In this document: in pieces, positions 31,020-39,847 of the stretch | How positions within the stretch are numbered: the first letter of the stretch is position 1 | Layout of the letters: each line of letters opens with the position of its first letter | Source: Adlercreutzia shanghongiae | GTDB lineage: Bacteria > Actinomycetota > Coriobacteriia > Coriobacteriales > Eggerthellaceae | Direction of reading: 5' to 3' | Assembly (NCBI RefSeq): GCF_035830635.1 | Contig: NZ_JAYMFI010000030.1 | Span: 3,434-67,433, forward strand | Length of the DNA: 64,000 nucleotides | Program-made: the position numbers and the translations under genes | Notes under the pieces: generated by a model | The model's input: the letters and a program-made list of their open reading frames with translations, nothing else | The model's database searches: none | What the model was told of the DNA's origin: nothing

Positions 31020-31904
31020 CTACCAGCTGAGCAGCTCGTAGCCGTCCTCGGTGATGACCAGCTGCACTTCCCATTGGGCCGTGAGCGACTTGTCGGCGGT
31101 GCGCACTGTCCAGCCGTCGGGGTCGGACATGTCGATCTCTTGGGCGCCGGCGTTGATCATGGGCTCGATAGTGAAGCACAGTCCCGGCACCAAGATGGGC
31201 CCCGTGCCCGCTTCGGAAACGAAGCTCACGAAGGGATCCTCGTGGAACTCCAGGCCGATGCCGTGGCCGCCGAACTCGCGCACGACCGTATAGCCGTGCT
31301 CGCGGGCGTAGGCGTTTACGGCCGCGCCGATGTCTCCCAAATGCCCCCAGGGCTTGATGGCGTCCAGGCCCACTTGCACGGCCTCCTTGGTCACGCGCAC
31401 CAAATCGGCTGCTTCGGGCGACACCTCGCCGATGCAGAACATGCGGGAGGAATCGGAGAAGAATCCATCTTTGATGGTGGAGCAGTCCACATTCACGATA
31501 TCGCCCTCCTTGAGCACCTCGTCGGCGGACGGAATGCCGTGGCAGACCACTTCGTTGGTTGACGTGCACACGCTCTTGGGGAACCCCTCGTAGTTCAGCG
31601 GAGCGGGAATGGCGTCATGTTCGACGGTGTAGCCATGCACCCACTGGTCGACCTGCTCGGTGGTGGCTCCCGCTGCGATGCGCTCGGCCACGAAATCGAG
31701 CGCGCCGATATTCACCGCGGCGCTGCGCTTGATGCCCTCGATTTCGGCCGGGGTCTTCAGCAAATCACGCGGCGGCACTTCCTCGCCAGACTCGGCTAGC
31801 TGCTCCAGGCGCTCATCGAAATCAAGATGGCACTTCTTGTATTTCTTGCCGCTGCCGCACCAGCACTCGTCGTTGCGTCCCGGGCTCGTCAGGCCGTCGT
31901 ACAT
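31020..31904 (-). CDS. map: Methionine aminopeptidase with N-terminal SEC-C zinc motif
   Basis: 294 residues. The SEC-C motif (CWCGSGKKYKKCH, about 14-26) binds zinc and may touch the ribosome. The type I MetAP domain follows from about residue 45, with the metal ligands visible as NVDCSTIKDGFFSDSS, GHGIG and the final Glu residues (TIEPMIN and TAQWEVQLVIT). It removes the initiator methionine from nascent proteins. AGGAG lies 8 bases before the ATG. It is divergent from the MFS gene downstream of it. Confidence 0.95.
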   Translation of the reverse strand: MYDGLTSPGRNDECWCGSGKKYKKCHLDFDERLEQLAESGEEVPPRDLLKTPAEIEGIKRSAAVNIGALDFVAERIAAGATTEQVDQWVHGYTVEHDAIPAPLNYEGFPKSVCTSTNEVVCHGIPSADEVLKEGDIVNVDCSTIKDGFFSDSSRMFCIGEVSPEAADLVRVTKEAVQVGLDAIKPWGHLGDIGAAVNAYAREHGYTVVREFGGHGIGLEFHEDPFVSFVSEAGTGPILVPGLCFTIEPMINAGAQEIDMSDPDGWTVRTADKSLTAQWEVQLVITEDGYELLSW

Positions 31905-32004
31905 GAGGTTCGCTCCTTTGTTCTGGGCGCCTGTGGGCGCCGCGTTGGTCTGCGCCTATGGTACTACAAGTTCCCCCGTGCGCCCTGCGCGCGTCGGCTT
32001 GTGA

Positions 32005-32040
32005 AGAAGTCCAACGAATCGGGCCTGACGTTGGACTTCT
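32005..32040. repeat. 12-bp perfect inverted repeat in the map/MFS divergent region
   Basis: AGAAGTCCAACG (32005-32016) pairs perfectly with 32029-32040 across a 12-base loop. It lies about 100 bases upstream of the MFS start and 100 bases upstream of map. No T run. Possible operator for one of the divergent genes or an mRNA leader stem. Confidence 0.6.
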
Positions 32041-32139
32041 CCGGGGTTGCGTTTGTCGTTGGTCATGCTATGCTGGGCTTTGCGCTCGGCTCCACCGGGT
32101 GTGCGCTGCGTTGGGAAGCTGGTGTGAGGAGGTGAGGTC

Positions 32140-33474
32140 GTGGCGTCGGTTAATCCGGGAGTTTACAAGCAGGTGCTGAGCGTGCGCCAGGCCTACCCCT
32201 TCGATATCGCCTGCCTGCTCATGCGCTTTTACACGGGCATGCTCAACATCGGCGTGGTCACCATGATCACGCTGTCGGGCTATTCGTTCTTCACGGCAGG
32301 GCTCGTATCGTCTACTATCGCGCTTTCCACGTTTCTGGTGGGGCCGCGCGTATCCAAGCGCATCGATGAGCGTGGCCAGTGCGCGGTGGTGCCGCAGGCC
32401 GCGGCCATGTCCCTTGTCGGCCAGGCGGTGCTCATAGGAACCGTGCTGGCCCAAGCGAGCATTTGGCCGCTGTTCTTGGGTGCTGTGCTCGTCGGATTCT
32501 ATCCGAGCCCCCACGCTATGGCTCGCACGCGCTGGACATACCTTATCCGTTCGGGAAAGCTTGGCGATCGCGCGCCGGAGCTGCGCACCATGTTCTCTTA
32601 CGAAAGCGTACTGGACGACATGGCGTTCATCTTCAGCCCCTCGATTTCCATTGCCCTGGCCGCTTCTATCCATCCGGTGGCGGGCATGGTGGCCGGCGGC
32701 GTCGCCTTTGCCACAGGGGCGGTCATCCTTTGCGCGGCCCGCTCCACGGCGCCGGAGGTGGGCTGGGTCGATGGCGCTGCGCCGGAAGAAGAAGTCGGGG
32801 CGAGCGCCGAGCTTGAAGCGGCGCAGCTAGCTGGCGCCGAGGAGCGCCGAGGCCACATGAGCGTCATACGCATGTCGGTCGTCGTGCAGGTGCTCTTCAT
32901 TATCTATATGTTCATGGGTGCCTTCCTCGGGCTCATCGATACGGCCACGGTCTCGTTGGCCGAAGATCTGGGCAACCCGGATATCGCCAGTTTCGTGCTG
33001 ATCATCCAGGGCATCATGTCCATGGTGATGGGCTTTTCCTTCGGCATGGTCCGCCTGCGCGCGCCGCTGCCCAAGCAGCTGGCGGTGGCGGCGGTCGCCT
33101 GCGGTCTGGGTTTCGGCACCATGTTTTTCATCGACTCGGCTTTGTCGCTGGCTATCGTGGGACTTATCGGCGCGGCCACCTATGCGCCGCTGCTCATTGT
33201 GGCCAACACCGTCTGCGAGCGAGCGGTGCCCCAGCGTCGGCTCACTGAGGCCATCACCTGGCTGAACGCCGGCTTTACCTGCGGATGCGCCGTCGGTCCC
33301 TCGCTGGGAGGCGCGGTCATCGACAGCTTGGGGACGTTGGCGTCGTTCAAGGTGGGATCGGTGCTTGCCTTGGGCCTCGCGGTTACCGGGCTGCTCACCT
33401 ATCGCGTGGTGAAAAAGCACCTGGCCGTTGCCGGGTGCACGGTAGTGGAAGAGCGCAAGCTCGGGCAATCTTAA
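32140..33474 (+). CDS. Major facilitator superfamily transporter
   Basis: 444-residue protein with about 12 hydrophobic helices and a charged Glu/Ala-rich central loop (about 205-245), the two-by-six MFS layout. No substrate-specific motif is recognised. GTG start at 32140 with AGGAGG 7 bases upstream. Monocistronic, with a short hairpin just after the stop. Could be an efflux or nutrient carrier. Confidence 0.82.
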   Translation: MASVNPGVYKQVLSVRQAYPFDIACLLMRFYTGMLNIGVVTMITLSGYSFFTAGLVSSTIALSTFLVGPRVSKRIDERGQCAVVPQAAAMSLVGQAVLIGTVLAQASIWPLFLGAVLVGFYPSPHAMARTRWTYLIRSGKLGDRAPELRTMFSYESVLDDMAFIFSPSISIALAASIHPVAGMVAGGVAFATGAVILCAARSTAPEVGWVDGAAPEEEVGASAELEAAQLAGAEERRGHMSVIRMSVVVQVLFIIYMFMGAFLGLIDTATVSLAEDLGNPDIASFVLIIQGIMSMVMGFSFGMVRLRAPLPKQLAVAAVACGLGFGTMFFIDSALSLAIVGLIGAATYAPLLIVANTVCERAVPQRRLTEAITWLNAGFTCGCAVGPSLGGAVIDSLGTLASFKVGSVLALGLAVTGLLTYRVVKKHLAVAGCTVVEERKLGQS

Positions 33475-33475
33475 A

Positions 33476-33498
33476 ATTCCGCTTAATGATTGCGGAAT
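33476..33498 (+). terminator. Short hairpin after the MFS gene
   Basis: ATTCCGC (33476-33482) pairs with GCGGAAT (33492-33498) two bases after the stop. Only AAGATGAC follows, so termination is uncertain. Confidence 0.4.
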
Positions 33499-33647
33499 AA
33501 GATGACAATTTTCCATCTGATTGGTCGTCAGTAGGGCGTTGGTGTCACAATGGGCCCAGTATGTTGCGAGCCGGAGCGCCTCTGGTTTGCACCGCGTGGC
33601 GCGCAAGGTGCAGGCGTCTCGGCTCCGATGAGAAGAGGAGCTTTACC

Positions 33648-34475
33648 ATGGATCAGATGAACTATACCGCCCCGGTGCCGCCCGTTTCCGTGCCCCCGGC
33701 TCAGCCGGTTTACGCTACGAGCTGCCTGCGCGCCGCTTGGGACGATGTGCGGGCGACGCCGAACTATGTGGGCCGCCTGCTCGTGCTCGGCCTCATTATG
33801 TGCGTGCCCGTTCTGAATTTCGTCGTGGCCGGCTATCTGCTGTTCTGGTCCCGCGAGGTGCCCTTCGGCGGGCGAAGCGCTCTGCCTCAGAAAATAGTCA
33901 CAGGCAAGAACTTCGAGTTCGGGTTCTATGCTTTTGTCATCTCTTTGGTGGTTGGGCTTGCCGGCGGCGTGGTCGGCGGCATTCTCGGCTGGGTGCCCCT
34001 CCTCGGCTGGATAGTGGCCCTTGCCATCTCGCTGGCCACCTACGTGGCTGTGGCCATCATGGAAATGCGCATGATTATGGGCATGAGCTTGGGCGAGGGT
34101 TTCAATGTGAAGGACATTTGGGAGAAGGCCAAGCGCAACTGGGGCCAGCTGTTGTTGGCGACGCTGGTGCCCATGGCCATCATCATCGGCGTTACCGTGG
34201 TTCTGAGCATCGTCGTCTTTTCTATCATGTTCATCTGCTGCATGGGCGCGGTGCCGGCTATTGCCGCCATGGGCGGCGCGGCCGACCCCTCTCTCGTGCA
34301 GATTATGTCCGTGTTCGGCGCCATTGCCGTGCCGGTGCTTCTTTGCTCGCTGGTGCTCTATGTGGTGCTCTCGGTGCTGGAGACGTTCGCCCAGGCCGTC
34401 GCCATTCGCGGCGTCGCCCACTGGGTGGCCCGCTACGCCCCTGAGTGGACGACTCTCAGCGTTCCGCGCTATTAA
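33648..34475 (+). CDS. DUF4013-type membrane protein
   Basis: 275 residues. A Pro/Val-rich N-terminus of about 25 residues precedes a hydrophobic protein with four to six helices (FVISLVVGLAGGVVGGILGW, TLVPMAIIIGVTVVLSIVVF, VLLCSLVLYVVLSVLE). The pattern fits the DUF4013 family of uncharacterised bacterial and archaeal membrane proteins. AGAGGAG lies 7 bases before the ATG at 33648. Monocistronic; the tandem-repeat tract lies downstream. Confidence 0.78.
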   Translation: MDQMNYTAPVPPVSVPPAQPVYATSCLRAAWDDVRATPNYVGRLLVLGLIMCVPVLNFVVAGYLLFWSREVPFGGRSALPQKIVTGKNFEFGFYAFVISLVVGLAGGVVGGILGWVPLLGWIVALAISLATYVAVAIMEMRMIMGMSLGEGFNVKDIWEKAKRNWGQLLLATLVPMAIIIGVTVVLSIVVFSIMFICCMGAVPAIAAMGGAADPSLVQIMSVFGAIAVPVLLCSLVLYVVLSVLETFAQAVAIRGVAHWVARYAPEWTTLSVPRY

Positions 34476-34539
34476 GGTGTGTGACGTTCTGCGACTACAC
34501 TAATTCTCGGCAAATCAAGACTTCTTTTGTGGCCCGTGG

Positions 34540-34723
34540 GCGGAAACGAGTGCGTTCCCGCCCACGGGCTGTTCGTTCTGGCCTGGAGGGGCGGAAGCGG
34601 GCGCGTTCCCGCCCCCGGAACCTGGCCGTTGAGGGGCGTGGGGCGGAAGCGGGCGCGTTCCCGCCCCCGGAACCTGGCCGTTGAGGGGCGAGGAGCGGAA
34701 GCGGGCGCGTTTTCGCCCAGAAG
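34540..34723. repeat. 52-bp tandem repeat, four copies
   Basis: The word GCGGAA recurs at 34540, 34591, 34643 and 34695 (steps of 51, 52 and 52). Copies two and three are nearly identical over the full unit; one and four are degenerate. Each unit holds a hairpin (GGGCGGAA... with TTCCCGCCC). The array fills the gap between the convergent DUF4013 and DnaJ-like genes and probably blocks transcription from either side. Confidence 0.85.
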
Positions 34724-35503
34724 CTACAGGCAGAAGAGGAAGGGCTGGCAGAGCGTGGGGCCGCACAGAAGACAGCAGCAAAGGGAGCTGGGGTCCACGC
34801 AGCCGCCGGAGAAGCCGCGGCGCTCGGTTTCCTGCTGATACGTGCGGGCGCGAGCGCCAATGACCGCCTCGGCCTGACGGTAGTCGCCGTTGGTGGGGTC
34901 GGCCTTGCGGGCCGCGCGAATCTGGTCCACGGCGGCCACGGCGTTGCCCGCCCCGTAGTTCGCGAGCGCCGCCAGGTAGTACCAGCGGGCCGAGCGCTCT
35001 TTCATGGGCAAAGCGGCCAGCACGGAAAGCGCCGCCCTGTAGTTGCCGCCGTCGATGAACAGCACCGCCTGGCGCAGCTCCGCTGAATCGGTGGCCGAAA
35101 CCTCGGGGCGCGGCACCGACGAGGTCTGCTGCCAATTGTTGAACAAATCTTCCCAGTTGATTTCCACCCACTGGTATTGGTAGCCGCCCGGTCCCGTTCC
35201 GCCGCCGGCATAGGGGCTCCCGGCGCCGCCACCGAAGGGGTTGCCTGCACCGGGCGTGCCGTAGCCGGTGTAGCTGGGGTTGTAAGGGGAACGATAGCGC
35301 CGCGCGTCTTCGCGGGCGTACTTCTCGGGGTTGGTGATGCGATCGTAGGCCTCGTTGATCTTCTTCAAGCGCTCCTCGGCATCGGGGTCGCCCGGGTTCA
35401 GGTCGGGATGGTTCTCCCGAGCCTTCTTGCGGTAGGCCTTCTTCACCTCGTCGGCGGTGGCTGTCCGGGGCACGCCCAGAATCTCGTAGGGGTCTTCAAT
35501 CAC
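34724..35503 (-). CDS. DnaJ-domain protein with cysteine-rich C-terminus
   Basis: 259 residues. An N-terminal J domain (about 1-65) keeps the HPD tripeptide ([13 protein letters not shown]) needed to stimulate DnaK. A Gly/Tyr/Pro-rich linker (about 70-115) follows, then a TPR-like helical region (about 135-220, [20 protein letters not shown]). The last 27 residues hold seven cysteines ([14 protein letters not shown]...). It lacks the zinc finger and substrate domains of true DnaJ. GTG start with AAGGA 6-7 bases upstream. It lies 9 bases after the CmpB-like gene and is probably in the same operon. Confidence 0.85.
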   Translation of the reverse strand: MIEDPYEILGVPRTATADEVKKAYRKKARENHPDLNPGDPDAEERLKKINEAYDRITNPEKYAREDARRYRSPYNPSYTGYGTPGAGNPFGGGAGSPYAGGGTGPGGYQYQWVEINWEDLFNNWQQTSSVPRPEVSATDSAELRQAVLFIDGGNYRAALSVLAALPMKERSARWYYLAALANYGAGNAVAAVDQIRAARKADPTNGDYRQAEAVIGARARTYQQETERRGFSGGCVDPSSLCCCLLCGPTLCQPFLFCL

Positions 35504-35512
35504 GGGCGTTCC

Positions 35513-36727
35513 TTAAGACGAGCGATGGGCGGCATCGGGATGGATACTCATCGATTCGAAGCGGTTTTCCATCCACTGGTTGTCGAAGTGGTCGGCGCAA
35601 AATTGCTCCAGGGCGTTGTCGGGCGCGGCGCCGGCCAGGCGCGAGTACCAGCAATCCATGGCCACCAGCGTCATGACGCCGTTGAAGATCATGAGCGCCG
35701 CGCACAGCGCCGTGATGGAGTAGCGCCAGCGCCAGGGGATGAGGTTCACCGTGTGCAGCAACGCCGGCAGGGCAAGCTTCACCCAGACAACGCCGAGGGC
35801 GCCCCACATGCACATGAACATGAAGTTCGTGCGCCCGTTGATGTTGAGGAAGGTGCCCGTGTAGTCCCAGGCGATAGCACCGAAGGCGTATTCCATAAAC
35901 CAGCTGACGAAGTACTCGAAGGCCCCGCCGATGACGGCGCTCACGATGAACACCACAGGCAGCGGCGCGCTGTGGAAGCGGTTGAGAGCCAGCGTCATGA
36001 GCACGGCGCCGAACCCGTAGATAGGGGAGAAGGGCCCCCACAGCAGGCCCGCGCGGTCCTCGTAGTGGCCGAAATCAACTACGAGCACGTGATAGATGGA
36101 CTCGATGACCACGCCGGCAATAGAGGCGATGACGAAGATCCAGAACAGATTGAAGAAGTCGAGCTCGATGTAGCCGCGCCCGGTTTTGTCGAGGCCGAGC
36201 GTGCCCTCCTCGGCTTCCTCGCGGGTTTCCATGAGGCGGAGGCGGCGCTGCAGCTCGCGCTCGTCGGAGAGGGAGGGGTCGACCCACACGTGGGCGACGA
36301 TGAGGATGAGCGCGCTGGCGCCGAGGAACCACAGGCCCGGGTTCACGCCGAACAGGAGCAAGTCGGCCATGAACGCCACCACGAGCCCAATGGCCACGGC
36401 CTCGGCAATGAGACGGGCGCGACGGCGGTTCCCGCGCAGAAGGCGGAAGCCGAGCACGCCGGAAGCCAGGACGCAGAAGCACCCGGCCGAAACGAGCGCA
36501 ACGTAGAGGATTACAGTGAGCGGGGACTCGTCGGCGTAGGAGCCTTCCACGAACACCGAGCCCGTCTGCATGAGAACGCCCACGACTTCTGGCACGACGG
36601 CCACGCCGCCGAGCATGAGCAGGGCGCCAAACACGCGCAGCGCCAGCGGCGTGCGCTCGCTGACCTTGCCGCTCCCGATGCCGGGATCGGGCTGCAAGGG
36701 GGTTTGTTGAAGAACCGTCGGATCCAT
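35513..36727 (-). CDS. Putative CmpB-type ABC transporter permease-like membrane protein
   Basis: 404 residues with about nine hydrophobic helices. The C-terminal two thirds (LDFFNLFWIFVIASIAGVVIE, LLWGPFSPIYGFGAVLM, FEYFVSWFMEYAFG, WDYTGTFLNINGRTNF) match the ABC_trans_CmpB family (putative ABC-transporter type integral membrane proteins). No ATPase partner is adjacent. No clear ribosome site precedes the ATG at 36727, while TACCAT, a possible -10, ends only 6 bases before it, so a leaderless transcript is possible. Function unknown. Confidence 0.78.
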   Translation of the reverse strand: MDPTVLQQTPLQPDPGIGSGKVSERTPLALRVFGALLMLGGVAVVPEVVGVLMQTGSVFVEGSYADESPLTVILYVALVSAGCFCVLASGVLGFRLLRGNRRRARLIAEAVAIGLVVAFMADLLLFGVNPGLWFLGASALILIVAHVWVDPSLSDERELQRRLRLMETREEAEEGTLGLDKTGRGYIELDFFNLFWIFVIASIAGVVIESIYHVLVVDFGHYEDRAGLLWGPFSPIYGFGAVLMTLALNRFHSAPLPVVFIVSAVIGGAFEYFVSWFMEYAFGAIAWDYTGTFLNINGRTNFMFMCMWGALGVVWVKLALPALLHTVNLIPWRWRYSITALCAALMIFNGVMTLVAMDCWYSRLAGAAPDNALEQFCADHFDNQWMENRFESMSIHPDAAHRSS

Positions 36728-36839
36728 GGGGCTATGGTATCATGACCCCCATCTTCGGACGGCAAGCCCACAACAAGCCCGCAAGCTAACCGCCTGCGCG
36801 CCACAGTGCCGCCACAACCGCAGGTCGAAAGGAGCGCCG

Positions 36840-37256
36840 GTGGAAGCCGAGCAGACAAGCACCATCTCGTGGTACCTGCGCATGTTCTCCTACTTGCTCA
36901 TCATCTGCGGCCTGGTCGGTTTCGTCGTGGGCGCCGTGGTGATTTATGGGGCCATTGCCGACGGCTTCTCGTCTGCCGGGAGCCTTCCCCTGGGCGACCT
37001 TGTTTTGGGCGTTGCCGCCGCAGCGGCCAATGGCATCACGGTGGCAACGGGTCTTTTGGGGCGCTTGGCCGCGCGCAGCCCTCAGCGCGCGGGGGCCCTG
37101 CGCAGCCTGGCCCTTGCTGGCGTCGTCGCCTCGGTGCTGGGCTTGGGGCTGTGCTACGCCGCAGGCGGAGAGCTGCCCACCTCGCTTATCTTCAACCTGC
37201 TTCTCATGGCCGCCTGCGTGGTCATTGCCGGTAACCTGGCTCAATCGGAGCAGTAG
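36840..37256 (+). CDS. Small four-helix membrane protein, unknown function
   Basis: 138 residues with four predicted membrane helices (YLLIICGLVGFVVGAVVIYG; DLVLGVAAAAANGITVATG; SLALAGVVASVLGLGLCYA; LIFNLLLMAACVVIAGNL). No domain is recognised. GTG start at 36840 with GAAAGGAG 5 bases upstream. Divergent from the CmpB-like gene. Confidence 0.72.
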   Translation: MEAEQTSTISWYLRMFSYLLIICGLVGFVVGAVVIYGAIADGFSSAGSLPLGDLVLGVAAAAANGITVATGLLGRLAARSPQRAGALRSLALAGVVASVLGLGLCYAAGGELPTSLIFNLLLMAACVVIAGNLAQSEQ

Positions 37257-37294
37257 TTCCCCTGCGGCCTAGCCGACAACGGGTCAAATACAGT

Positions 37295-37320
37295 ACAATG
37301 CGAGGTTAGGGTCGCATTGT
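37295..37320 (+). promoter_or_regulatory. 9-bp perfect inverted repeat upstream of the membrane protein gene
   Basis: ACAATGCGA (37295-37303) and TCGCATTGT (37312-37320) flank 8 bases. TACAAT at 37294-37299 looks like a -10 box overlapping the left arm, so this may be an operator. It lies 28 bases before the ATG at 37348. Confidence 0.5.
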
Positions 37321-37347
37321 GCCGACCGCACTATCTCAGGAGGAAAC

Positions 37348-38688
37348 ATGACTGAACTCGATTCGCAGAACAGCGTCTCTCCGGCCGAGTCCGCTGTCGA
37401 CGAGGGCCTCTCGCCCCGCGCCGCCGCTGAGGCCAAGAAAGCCGCCGCCGCCAAGGCCGCCGCCGCTGCGTTCATCCAGAGCGCCGAGGACGAGTACGGC
37501 ACCGTTGAGGCTGCGCAGCCCCGTGATGTGAAGAAGGGCCACCGCACGGCCATTATCATCGGGCTCGTCATCTGCGTGCTCGTGGCCGCCGCCGGGCTTG
37601 CCTACCTGTTCACCTCCGGGTTCTTCAACGATGAGCCCGTCGCCGAGGAAACCCAGCGCGTGCCGCTGTCCGATGCCCGCGTGCTGGCCGCCTTCGACGA
37701 GGTGACTATGGACGCGCCGGATATAACCCAGTACGCCTACGTGTCCCAAGATGCCCTCATTGGCCCGAAGTTCAGCGATATCGTTTTGAACGAGCCTACG
37801 AACCTGGGCGCGCCGGGCAACCAGATCGTCACCTGCGAGGCGACGGCTACGGCCACGTTCAAGAACAAGGGCATCGAGATCAACGTGCCCGTAACCCTGC
37901 CCTTCGAATACTCCGATGCCGGCGAGACCTGGGTTCCCGGCGAGCTGACGCGCGGCGAGGCCACGGCTACTCCACTGGCCAGCGCAAACGCCAGCGATAT
38001 TCTGGCCAACTTGAACGACATTCTGGCCGCCAACGACCCCACCTACGGCGAGGCCATGGCCGATGCCTCTATCGTGAAGACCACATCGGACCTCACCATC
38101 GACGGCGGCCCTATCACGGCGGCGCTTTCCAAGACGGTGGAATCCGAGGCCGATGGCGTGACGACCAGCGAGCTGCGCACCTCCACGGTGACGCTGAACG
38201 TGGCATGGTCGAACACCGAGGGCTGGATTGTCTCGGTGGCTGATGCCGGCCAGATCGAGGAGCAGACCAATCAGATTCCCGCCGCTGGCTCCAGTTCCGA
38301 CACTCCCGCCAGCGTGGACCCGGCCAATGCCGATCCTGAGAACCTCGGTACGGTGAAGTACGGCGACACGGTCACCTTGGCCGGCACGCTGCAGGCCGTG
38401 GAAGGCGCAGCCGACCTTTCGGCTGGCAACAATTACACCAACAACGGCGCCACGGAAAACGCCAACGGCAGCGTGCAGCTGGTGCTGAAGCTCAACCGTC
38501 CGGTGGACATGAGCCTGAACGGCACCCAGTACCGCCTTACCACCATCGCTGTTGCCACCTCGGGCCTCGACGACAATGGAAAGAGCCTCATCGGCCGCAA
38601 AGCCGACGTGAAGGGCCCGCTGGAGGAGTCCTTTGCCACGAGCTGGTCGCCGGCTGGCATCAAGGCCCTCGAGATTCACGTGGAGTAG
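37348..38688 (+). CDS. Hypothetical membrane-anchored extracellular protein
   Basis: 446 residues. A cytoplasmic Ala/Lys-rich helix (about 20-45) precedes a single membrane helix (67-89) and a large extracytoplasmic part. That part seems to include two related beta-rich repeats of about 110 residues (TATATFKNKGIEINVPVTLPF and TSTVTLNVAWSNTEGWIVSV), then an Asn/Ser/Thr-rich linker and a C-terminal OB-like domain (TVKYGDTVTLAGTLQAVEG, LIGRKADVKGPL). No family is recognised. AGGAGG lies before the ATG. Monocistronic. Confidence 0.75.
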   Translation: MTELDSQNSVSPAESAVDEGLSPRAAAEAKKAAAAKAAAAAFIQSAEDEYGTVEAAQPRDVKKGHRTAIIIGLVICVLVAAAGLAYLFTSGFFNDEPVAEETQRVPLSDARVLAAFDEVTMDAPDITQYAYVSQDALIGPKFSDIVLNEPTNLGAPGNQIVTCEATATATFKNKGIEINVPVTLPFEYSDAGETWVPGELTRGEATATPLASANASDILANLNDILAANDPTYGEAMADASIVKTTSDLTIDGGPITAALSKTVESEADGVTTSELRTSTVTLNVAWSNTEGWIVSVADAGQIEEQTNQIPAAGSSSDTPASVDPANADPENLGTVKYGDTVTLAGTLQAVEGAADLSAGNNYTNNGATENANGSVQLVLKLNRPVDMSLNGTQYRLTTIAVATSGLDDNGKSLIGRKADVKGPLEESFATSWSPAGIKALEIHVE

Positions 38689-38724
38689 CCCGGCAGCGGT
38701 TGCCCCCTTTAAACTGTGCATGCG

Positions 38725-38754
38725 GCGCCCCTTGGACGGAGGTTCAAGGGGCGC
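38725..38754 (+). terminator. Hairpin before the CoA-dehydratase operon
   Basis: GCGCCCCTTG (38725-38734) pairs perfectly with CAAGGGGCGC (38745-38754). No T run follows; it probably marks the end of the preceding transcript. Confidence 0.5.
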
Positions 38755-38756
38755 TG

Positions 38757-38765
38757 TGCTATGAT
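38757..38765 (+). promoter_or_regulatory. Extended -10 promoter of the CoA-dehydratase operon
   Basis: TGCTATGAT forms an extended -10 (TGn plus TATGAT at 38760-38765), 65 bases before the GTG at 38831. The -35 region overlaps the preceding hairpin and is weak, as is common with extended -10 promoters. Confidence 0.5.
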
Positions 38766-38830
38766 GGCAGGCACTGCATTTTTTGCGCTGACCCCTGCGG
38801 TTCGCGCCCTTATGAGCTGAGGAGGTATGC

Positions 38831-39847
38831 GTGCTCCAAGCAACAGATTGGGCCGATGTGAAGGTGGTGGGCATTCCGCGCGCTTTGCTGTTCTACCGGT
38901 TCGGCGTGCTGTGGACCACTTTCTTCGAGAGCATTGGTCGTACCGTGGTAGTGAGCGACCCAACGGACAAGGCCATCGCCGATGAGGGCGACCATCTCTC
39001 GGTAGACGAGTGCTGCCTGGCCTCGAAGGTGTTCGTGGGCCATGTGGAAAGCCTCGTGGGGCGCTGCGACGCGGTTTTCGTGCCCTGCTATCCCACGGGC
39101 GAGCCGCGCACCGGCTTTTGCACGAAGTTCCAGTCCGCTACCGACATGGTGCGCAACACGTTTCGCGATCAGAAGCTGCGCGTTATATCCTGCGAGGTGA
39201 GCAGCGCCCGCAAGATGAAGGACGTGCGTCGCGCCTTCGAGGAGATGGCCTTGCGCATGGGCGTGAGCCTGAAGGACGCTCGCGCAGCCTTCAAGGCCGC
39301 CTGGGATGCCCAGCGCGCCCACGACGAGGCTCAGGCCGATGCTCAAGATCGCACCCTGCGCCGCGTCGACGAGCAGCGCAAGGTTGCCAGGGCCGCTGTG
39401 GCGGCGGGCGAGGATGTGGCGTTTCCTCTGGGCATTCTCGTGGTGGCGCACCCCTACATTACCCACGACCCCTATCTCTCCAGTGCGGTTATCGACTCTC
39501 TTACCGACATGGGCGCCACGGTAATCTACGCTGACGCCATGGATCACGAGCGCTCTTACAAGAAGAGCTTCGATTTCTCCGGCACTATGCCCTGGCTCAT
39601 CAACCGCGAGCTCATCGGCGCCATCCTTCTGGCCCAAGACCGCATCGACGGCATCGTGCTCATCAGCGCGTTTCCCTGCGGCCCCGATTCCATGACCGAC
39701 GACGCCATCATGCGCTGCATTCAGGGCACGCCCATTCTGAACCTCATGATTGACGCGCAGTCGGGCACCGCCGGCGTGGAGACCCGCGTGGAAAGCTTTG
39801 TGGACATCCTGCGCTTCCAGCAGAAGGGAGGCTACGTTCATGGCTAA
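38831..39847 (+). CDS. 2-hydroxyacyl-CoA dehydratase-related protein (DUF2229-like)
   Basis: 338 residues. It begins VGIPRALLFYRFGVLWTTFF, typical of the DUF2229 part of large CoA-dehydratase activase-related proteins, and keeps conserved cysteines (DECCLASK, VPCYPTGEP, TGFCTKF, SAFPCGPDS). It may bind a [4Fe-4S] cluster. An Ala/Arg-rich helical insert lies at about 150-190. GTG start with GAGGAGG 6 bases upstream. Its last 8 bases overlap the next gene. The three genes here correspond to domains that are fused in one protein of about 1,400 residues in many clostridia. Substrate unknown. Confidence 0.82.
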   Translation: MLQATDWADVKVVGIPRALLFYRFGVLWTTFFESIGRTVVVSDPTDKAIADEGDHLSVDECCLASKVFVGHVESLVGRCDAVFVPCYPTGEPRTGFCTKFQSATDMVRNTFRDQKLRVISCEVSSARKMKDVRRAFEEMALRMGVSLKDARAAFKAAWDAQRAHDEAQADAQDRTLRRVDEQRKVARAAVAAGEDVAFPLGILVVAHPYITHDPYLSSAVIDSLTDMGATVIYADAMDHERSYKKSFDFSGTMPWLINRELIGAILLAQDRIDGIVLISAFPCGPDSMTDDAIMRCIQGTPILNLMIDAQSGTAGVETRVESFVDILRFQQKGGYVHG

